In this document: positions 36,001 to 45,000 of the stretch, in pieces
How positions within the stretch are numbered: the first letter of the stretch is position 1
Layout: each line of letters starts with the position of its first letter
Assembly: GCF_042477335.2 (NCBI RefSeq)
Contig: NC_091263.1
Location: 74,264,501-74,328,500 of the forward strand
Direction: 5' to 3'
Length of the DNA stretch: 64,000 nt
Origin: Ovis canadensis
Lineage: Eukaryota; Chordata; Mammalia; Artiodactyla; Bovidae
Notes under the pieces: generated by a model
What the model saw: only the letters and a program-made list of their open reading frames with translations
Databases searched by the model: none
Told to the model about the DNA's origin: nothing
Position numbers and translations under genes: made by a program

Positions 36001-39000
36001 GGGACACTGCCCCTCGTGGAGTCAGGAAGGGAGGGGCCCGATGGTGGGGGGCTGCCCGGTGCCGCAGCCAGGTGGGAGGCACAGGGCTTGGGGGGAGACC
36101 TCGGGGCTTGTGGGGAGACCGGGAGCTCTGTGCGGCAGAGTCCTTGTCAGGACGCGGCTGGGTGTCCGGGAGGGAAGGTGAAGGGGCAGCTGGACAGAAA
36201 AGGCCGTGCTGGGCGAGGCAGTCAGATGTGCAGGGCCGGGGGAGGCGGCCTGGTCCCATCACACGCGGCTCCCAGGGGCCCAGGTGTGACGGGGACACCC
36301 GCAGAGTCAGCCTGCAGCCCCCGCGTCCCCGGGGAGCCGTGGTGGGTCGTCAACAACAGCAGGAAGCTTCGGAGCTGCTCAGCAGACTCTGGGCCCCACG
36401 TGACGTTTCCCCCATGACTCCCTCGGGCCACTGTCCCTGGAGGGGGCACGCCCCGAAAGCCCACCCCCGTGGGGCGGGGCCGGTGAAGGCGGGGTGCCCG
36501 GGGTGTCCCCTCTCTGCGCCTGGAGCACTTCACCTCCGTTTCCGCCTTGTTCACACTCTGGCCTTTGGAGGCACAGATCTCGCCTCCTGGGGTCGGGCTC
36601 GCAGAGGAGCCCCCAGCCAGGAGCCCACAGACCGTCCTGTCTGCTCAGAAGCAGCCAATCCCTTCCTTCCAGAATTCAAGCCCTCCCCGGCCTGTACGCG
36701 AGCCTGGGGCTGGCCCACTCCCAGCCTGACCCCTGACCCTGCCAGATGCGTCCTGTCCAACCCACGGCACTTCAACGGGTGCGGGAGCCTGACGTGGGCT
36801 GGATCGTGGGTGTTTGGGGCTGGGTGGGCAAACGCCCAGCACTTGGAGGCCACCGGTCCACATGCGTGAGGAAGGACCCGAGCGTGGGGTTGTGGTGAGG
36901 TCAGAGGTCGCCCCTGTGGGTCCCCAGCCATCTGGGGCCCAGCTGTGCAAGAGGTTGTGAGGCCCCTGAAGGCCAATGAGCGAGCTTTCGGGGAGTGGGG
37001 GTGCTGGAGGGACAGCGGATGAGCACAGGCCTCCCGGTCACTGGGACCGGGGGCGGCCGCACCCCAAGCCTCTGTCTGCCCCGTCCAGCCGGCCCGGGTG
37101 GTGGCGCTCAGCCTGTGTCCTCGTTTCTTAAATGATGGTCAGCGCTTCCCTCAGGGCATCCGTGTAGAGATCCCAAGACAGGAGCCCCCGGGACCATGCC
37201 GGCACCCCGCGGTCACTGGTAGCCAAGGGGCAGAACCCCGTCAGCCCTGTGACGGCCGCCCAGACCCGGGGCTCACCACCCACCGCTTTCCAAGCGAGTC
37301 TAATCTCAGCATTTCACAGCTTGCCTTGGAAACAGCATCTCTCCTCCCTGGGTGTCTGCAGAAACAGGAACGGCTGGCCCCGCCGCAGACGTGTGAGAGC
37401 CGGTTCACGCGTCTCCTGGATAAACACCAGCTCTGGGGGGGTGGGGATGGGGCTGGCCTGGACCTCAGTCCAGATCACGTTGGGGCAGCGTGTGTTAAGT
37501 GCCTACTGCGTGGTGGCGCCTTGGCACACAGCAACCCCGTGGGCAGCTGAGGGACAGGCCGGTGGTGCACAGGCCCCCGTGCACGCAAATGCCGGGAGCC
37601 AGGCCCGTGCCCCCCTGCTGCCCCGCCTCTGCCTGGCCTGGTGGCGGTTTCTGCCCCAAGACAGTAAGCGGTGCCTTCTGATCAGGGCACGTCCTGCCTC
37701 AACTCGGGTGCCTGGGTGCTTCTGCTCTGCAGAAAATTCGAGATCACTGCCCAGAGTGGTCTGGGAAGGTGTCCGCACACATCGGGAGCAGCAAGGAAGC
37801 AGATGGCTGCTGCCGTCCCCGCCCGGCCGCCCCCTCCCAGCCCGAAAGCCAGGCCCGGGAGGCCATCTGGGCGGGGCGAGCAGGGGTCCTTGGCTGCCCG
37901 GCCGGGATCAGGCCCGGCTGACGGCCCGTCTGGGTGTCCCTCTCCTTAGTGGCCTGAGGCAGCCCACGGGGTGGCTGGGCCGGCGTCCCACGGCGCTGAC
38001 CGTAGCTTCCCCTCGCGTCCAGGTCTTCGCTGCGAAAGTTCTGAACCTCGTCCTGCCGAACATGTCCCTGGGCCGGATCGACTCCAGTGTGCTCTCGAGG
38101 AATAAGACAGAGGTGAGTCTTTCTGAGGAACTGGGGGCAACTGGGGCTGGTGGGGGGAGCCGGCCACGGCCCAGGCCTGGGGGGAGTCCGGGCGTCGGCC
38201 TGGCCGCGGCTGTCTGCAGCCGCTCCCCCGAGGCTCTGCGTCAGGCGCCGTCTGGCTGCAGGGTCTGGTGGGAGGGGCGGCAGTGTTTCTCTAAGCTGTG
38301 CCCATGTGTGGGGGCGCCTGACCAGGTGGGGCTGTGTGTGCGGCAGCCAGGTCTCGTGGGCTTGTGAGGGACAGCGGCAGTTCAGAGTGGCTTCAGCAGA
38401 AAGAGGGGTTTGTTGGTGAATGTAACGGGAGGCTCCAGGCACGGCTGGGTCCAGGGGCTCAGAGTCTTAGCACCACTGTCTCTCTGCCCCTACCTCATGT
38501 GTCCCTTGGTTTGGCCTTATTCCCAACCAGACTTTCCCCGAGTGGAGGCGAAGCTGGCCACCAGCAGCCAGTGGGCAGGCAGCAGAGCCTTCCAACAGCA
38601 GCTCTGAAACCGTGTACCTCAGACTGGGGTCAGTCCCACGGCTGGGACCCGAACCCAGCCAAAACCCACAGCACCTGGATTCAGGGCCTCATGAAGCTCA
38701 GGGTCTTGATGTCTCATCACAGAAGGAGTTCAGGGGAGACCCAGTGAGGGGTAAGGAGTGGGTCTATCCAGACAGAGAGAAGCAGCCTCCCCAGGCAGAG
38801 CGTGGGCCACCGCGCAGGGCGAGTGCGGCCGCGAAGTGTGGCGCGGTTTAGGGTTTACAGGCTGGGGCGTTTCGTGTGCTAATGAGCAGGAGGGCCACTC
38901 TGGCTCTTTTGGGGAAGGGGTGGAGACTCGCCCTCCCTGGTCCTCACCATGGGACCGTCGTGGCGCCTCTGCTGGGCCATTGCCCCTGTGGCTTGAGCAT

Positions 39001-42000
39001 TGAGGTCTGGTCTTGTCTGCCATCTTGCTCCCATTTGGTTCTAATTGGTTTGTGTTGTGTCCTTGGGCTGTGTCACTCTTTCAGAAGCTGTGCCCTATCC
39101 CAGGGCTGCTTCTTACCCCTGGACAGTTGGTTATTTGTCCCGGAGCGGGGGCAGTGTCACCCTGCCCAAGCTCGTGGCCTGAGAGCGGAGGAGGACAGCT
39201 GGAGGGTGCACCAGGGGCGCCAGTCAGGCCGGCGTCTGTGTCCACGGGTCCCTGTGGAGGCCAGGGCGGTCCGTGAAGGTGCTGGTCAGGGCACCATGCC
39301 CCCGCCCCTCTGGTGAAGGGCCAGCGCCCCGTCCGCAGCCTGCAAGGATGGGCCCTCGAGCTCCAGGCCAGGTGGCTGTCTCGTCCTCAGTCACCGCAGT
39401 GGCCCGTGTCGCAGGGGCAGACAGGCACTCCCCAGGTCCCAGGGCCTGCCCAGGGTCGCCTGCCTGAGAGCTCTGTCTGGGGGGCAGGACCCTGCAGGCT
39501 CACGGCCGCTGGACAGGCCGTGCCCTGGACAACGGGAGCATGACGCTGAGTCGTCTCCTGCCTCAGTTTCCCGTCTTCCGTCAGGACGCTGAGCTGGGGG
39601 GGTCGTGTCTGCCGGTCAGCCCTGGCTTCCTTGGGGTCTGGCAGCATGATGGAATGTGGCCTCCTGGCCCTCTGAGCCACTCAGCTGGGTGGGAGTCACC
39701 CCAGACACGCAGGCAGGGATGTTCAGGCCACGGCTCCAGCTCCCCGGCCTCAAGAGCCCGCTGTTGCTGAGTCTGGCTTGGGCGGGACTCCAGAGGGAGC
39801 CAGTCCGCCCAGTCATCCACACCCCATTTGAATCAGAATTTAATTTTAAAAGCAGTCCCTCCAAACCCCCATCTTGGAGCCACATTTGACCCACCAGGGT
39901 TGAGAATATTTGAGTAAAGAAAGATGTTCATTCCAAGAGGCAGACCTGTGTGGTGAGAAGCATGGCATTAGAGCCAGTCCTGACGGGAGCGGGGCCGACA
40001 TGAACCCATTTCACAGATGAGGACACTGAGGCTCGGAGGGTAAGCCTTGCCTGAGGTTGCAAGCCAGTTGGGGCAGAGCTGCGACACAGAGCCTCTGATT
40101 TCACAGTCTGTGCTTGGCACGTCCTTGCAGCTGGGGTTTACGAGCATGGAGCTCCTGACTTGTACTTCCTGGTCCACACGGCGCGCGTGGTGGGCAGGGG
40201 TGCCGGGGACCACCACTCCGTGTGCAGGGTCACTGCGAGGTGAGGCCCATGGGCAGGGCCTCCTCCAGCTGCTGCAGCCAAAGGGTGACTCTGTTTCAAA
40301 TGTGCGGTTTCCAGTGAAACCACTGGCTTCTGCATCAGCCTCTTCACACTGTTCAGGGCTTCTCAAGGCAAGAACGCTGAGGTGGCTTGCCGTTCCCTTC
40401 CCCAGTGGGCCGCGTGTTGTCAGAACTCTCCACCGTGACCCATCCGTCTTGGGTGGCCCCACACGGCACGGCTCGCAGTCTCACTGAGTTAGACAAGGCT
40501 GTGGTCCATGTGATCAGTTTGGGTAGTTTTCTGTGGCGGTGGTTTTCATTCTGTCTGCCCTGTGATGGAGACGAGTAAGAGGCTTGTGCAGGCTTCCCAA
40601 TGGGAGGGACTGGCTGTGGGGGAACCTGGCTCTTGCTCTGATGGGCAGGCCCTTGCTCAGTTCAGTTCAGTTCAGTTCAGTCGCTCAGTCGTGGCCGACT
40701 CTTTGCGACCCCGTGAATCGCAGCACGCCAGGCCTCCCTGTCCATCACCATCTCCCGGAGTTCACTCAGACTCACGTCCATGGAGTCCGTGATGCCATCC
40801 AGCCATCTCATCCTCGGTTGTCCCCTTCTCCTCCTGCCCCCAATCCCTCCCAGCATCAGAGTCTTTTCCAATGAGTCAACTCTTCGCATGAGGTGGCCAA
40901 AGTACGGAGCTTCAGCTTCAGCAGGCCCTTGCTTGGTAAATCTTTAATCCAGCCGTCTGCTGACGGGTGGGGCTGGAGCCCCTGCTCTCCTCAGGACTGC
41001 TGCTGCCTGTGACCCCGACCCCGCGGCAGGCCACTGCCGACCCACGCCTCTGCCAGAGACCCCCACAGGCAAGTCTGGCTCCGTATCTTCTGGGGATCAC
41101 TGCTTCTTCTTCCTGGGTTCTGGTACGTACACAGAGAATTCCAGGAAAACATCCACTTTTGCTTCATTGACTATACTAAAGCCTTGGACTGTGTCGATCA
41201 CAGTTAACTGTGGAGAATTCTTCAGGAGGTGGAACACCAGACCACCTTACCCGCCTCCTAGAAACCTGTGTGCAGGTCAAGAAGCAACAGTTAGAACTGG
41301 ACGTGGAGCAACGACCTGGTTCCAAATTGAGAAAGGAGTGCATCAAGGCTGGATAGTGTCACCCTGATTATTTAACTTCTGTGCAGAGTACATCATGTGA
41401 AATGTCGGGCTGGATGAAGCACAAGCTGGGATTACTGGGAGAAATACCAACAACCTCAGATATGCAGATGACACCACCCTTTTGGCAGAAAGTGAAGAAG
41501 AACTAAAGAGCCTCTTGATGAAAGTGAAAGAGGAAAGAAAAACCTGGCTTAAACATTCAAAAAATGACGATCACGGCATCCAGTTTCATCACTTCATGGC
41601 AAATAGATGGGGAAATAATGGAAACAGTGAGAGACTTTATTTTGGGCTCCAAAGTCATTGCAAAATCACTTCAAAATCATCACAAGCCATGAAATTAAAA
41701 GACTCTGCTCCTTGGAAGAAAAGCGATGACCAACCTAGACAGCATATTAAAAAGCAGAGACATTGCTTTACCAACCAAGGTGTGTGTAGTCAAAGGTATG
41801 GTTTTTCCAGTGGTCATGTATGAATGTGAGAGCTGGACTATAAAGAAAGCTGAGTGCCGAAGAATTGATGCTTTTGAACTGTGGTGTTGGAGAAGACTCT
41901 TGAGAGTCCCTTGAACTGCAAGGAGATCCAACCTAAAGGAAATCAACCCTGGATATTCATTGGAGGGACTGACGCTGAAGCTGAAACTCCAATACTTTGG

Positions 42001-45000
42001 CCACCTGATGCAGAGCCAACTCTTTGGAAAAGACCCTGATGCTGGGAAAGATCGAAGGTGGGAGAAGGGGACGACAGAGGATGAGCTGGTTGGATGGCAT
42101 CACTGATTCTATGGACATGAGTTTGGGTAAACTCCGGGATTTGGTGATGGACAGGGAGGCCTGGCACGCCGCAGTCCATGGGGCTGCAGAGTCGGACACG
42201 GCTAAGAGACGGAACAGCCGCAACTGCAGCAGCTGTGCTGGGCGGCGGGGGCGGGGCGTGGGTGGAGGGGCGGGGCGTGGGGAGGGGCGGGGCGTGGACC
42301 TCGGCCTTTTGAGAGCTGAGTACCCGGGCGAAAGAGGAGGAGAAAAAGATCACGAGGTGATTCCAAGCACTCTCAGTTTGAAAGGAGCAGATTTCAGAGC
42401 TTCTGTCTCCTTTGTAAAATCACAAACACGTCCCCGAAGGCCTTACACCGAAGGAAGCGTCTGGGTGACTGCCTCGCGGGCGGGCTTCCCTGCGTGCCCA
42501 CCGCCGCGTCCCCGTCCACGGTCGCACAGCGGCATGTGTCCACGGGGCGGTGGTGGGGGGGGCGCTCCAGAAACACCGCTCAGGTTCCCTGCTGGGCAGA
42601 CTCGGAGCCTGGGCTCCGGCTGGAGTACAGGATTGTAGGGAGCAGAGAGGATTAGCTCCTGCCAGCGGGCGCTGGGAGCTGCCCTTTCCATATTCTGCCG
42701 AGCTTTAAAAATAGCAGCGCCGAGGGGCGGGGGAGCGGAAACGGGCGGAGCAGACACCTCGAGGACCCAAGTCGGCTGAGGCTCGCCCTCCGCGGGACGT
42801 CTCCCCTGCAGCCCGGCAGCCCTGAGGCCTGAGGCCCGGCACTGAGGGCCCGTCGGGCTTGCTGAAGCGGGACTTGGGGCGCGGCTGCAGGCTGGTGCAG
42901 ACGCAGGCTCCCTGGCCGGCTCATCTCTGGGGTTCGCTGCGGCAGCCAGGATGGGCGGCATGACCCCCCACCCGCACTTGACAGCCTGGGACCCGCAGGC
43001 GCACACAGGCCCCGGCGCCGGAGGAAAGGCAGGGCCCCCTGGCGTGGTCTCAGCACTGCCCGCGGCGCTGTCTGGTTGCCCTGCTTCTTGCCACAGCTCC
43101 AGAACGTCCGTCTCACGAAACTTCAGCCCAGAGAGGCCAAGTCCCTTCCCCAGGGACTCGCAGCTGTTCCGTAAGGATTTGAACCTATGTCGGGCTTTGT
43201 GGCGAAGAATCCAGCTGCCGGTTCAGCAGAGGCAGGTTCAATCCCTGGGTCAAGAAGGTCCCCGGTGGAGGAGATGGCAACCCAACCCCTCTAACTGTGC
43301 CTGGGGAATCCCACGGACAGAGGAGCCTGGCGGGCTACGGTCCCGGGGTCGCAGAGTCGGACAGAACTGGAGCGACTCAACCACTCTCACCTCGGAGCTC
43401 CTGGCCCTGCAACCTGGAAACAGCAGCCGCCGCTCAGCCTCTTCTCCGTTCTCCTCACATTTTGAACCTCGTCGAGGTACTGAGCATCCAGCCTCCACCG
43501 CGGCTTCCCCAGAAAGCCGTGAGCCCCTCCCACTCGGGAGAGCCATGGATGTTCCACGCGGCTGTCCGGCCAAGGCCTACGGCGGGGAAGGCGCGGAGGA
43601 GGAGCCTCTGACTGCTCACGGCAGGGCCCCAGCCCCCTCCGGCTCTTCCGCCGGGAGCGCCCCGTCCTGTGCCGAGGCGGTCTGCCTTCCAGAACCCAGC
43701 CTGTGTTGTCGCTGCACGAGGACGCGCTCCAAGCGCCTCCTGGCTGGTTGGCACGCACGCTGGCCGGCCGTATGGCGAGTTCCGGCCCCCGGGGGCCGGG
43801 GCTGGCCTTGCTCCCACGCACATCTGCAGGGGCCTCCGCTCCAGGCACCCACCCCCGCCACCCAGCGCTTCCGGCGTGCCTGCGTTGAGGATCGCGCCCT
43901 GCTCCTGTGGCCTTTGTGGCTTCTGCCCACGCGGCCAGGAGGCCGCCTGCCCACGGCCTGGGGGCCTTGGCCACGCTGAGGCGTCGAATCATCACACCCA
44001 GGGCTGCAGACAGGCCCAGCCTCCCCCGCCGCCCCTGCGGACCCGGCTGTCACTCCCCTGCAGGCCCGGCTGTCACTCCCCTGCAGGCCGGTCCTGCTCT
44101 GCGTCTCGTCCCCGCGCACGGCTTATCCCCACAAAAGACTCGTCTGTTTCCAGCAGCTGAGGATCTGCCAGTGCCTTACAGATAAGCCTCGAGCCGCAGG
44201 AGGAGCCTCTCTTGGCACAGACCTCTGTGCAGGGGTGACCACAGGGGCCTGGCTCAGCCGGTGCCCCGCACAGAGGTCTGCTCACCCCCTCCCCTCCCCG
44301 TGTTCCCCACTCCCTGCCCTCCGCCCCCCTGCAACTCTGGCGGGAACATCTCTGAGCCCCAGAGAGGCTCTGCGCTTCCCCGACAACTCAGCTGGTAAAG
44401 ATTCCACCTGCAAAGCAGGAGACCCCGGCTCCATTCCTGGGTCAGAAGATGCCCCGGAGGAGGGAAAGGCTGCACACTCCGGGGTTCTTGGGCTTCCCTG
44501 GTGGCTCAGCTGCCTGAAATGCAGGAGACCCCGGCTCCATTCCTGGGTCAGAAGATGCCCTGGCGGAGGGAAAGGCTACGCGCTCCGGGGCTCTGACCTG
44601 GAGAATTCCGTGGACTGACTGTATGGCCCACGGGGCCGCAGAGAGTGGGACGTGACTGAGCGACCTCCACTTTCTGAGAGGACAGGCAGGGTCCGTGCGC
44701 CGCTGCCCGCGTTCCCCCCTGCAGGACCACAGGGTTCTGGCGGCCAGGACGCCTGCGTGCGCGGGCCGGGCTGACCCCTCAGAGACCCCGTGCTGCTGCT
44801 TTGTAGCTCCCCCTCGAGGCCTGTCCACTCTGACGGTCACTGGAAGAGGGTCACGGAGACGTGGTCGCCCAGGAAGGCCTCTCTGGGGTTAGGGTGGGGG
44901 CTGGCTGCTCAGGTGCTGCGGGCCTGGCCTTCGGGGGAGGCCCCGTCTGCCTCCTGTCCGGCGTGCGACACTGAACCTCGGGCGGGTCTAGGAAGACCTC

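Larger units (their letters stand above)
31195..38022 (+). other. MGLL: MGLL intron 5
   Basis: The intron is about 6.8 kb. It contains one Bov-tA SINE (32911-33118), one antisense BovB 3' fragment (34574-35101), and a 53-bp segment present twice (32627-32679 and 33793-33845). A long open frame at 35721-36869 has no recognisable domain and looks like GC-rich noise. I see no further exon. Confidence 0.88.

Noticed and set aside
35721-36869. 382-residue open frame on the + strand
   Set aside because: It has no recognisable domain, is rich in G, P, R and A, and lies in MGLL intron 5. Such frames are common in GC-rich DNA where stops are rare, and the opposite strand and other frames are equally open.
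37249-38367. 372-residue + strand open frame containing MGLL exon 6
   Set aside because: Only the 30 codons at 38023-38112 are the exon. The remainder is intron read through by chance; the conserved acceptor and donor define the true limits.
41167-41914. BovB reverse transcriptase as a functional gene
   Set aside because: The YADD motif survives but in-frame stops and indels break ORF2, and the 5' part is missing. It is annotated only as a mobile-element remnant.
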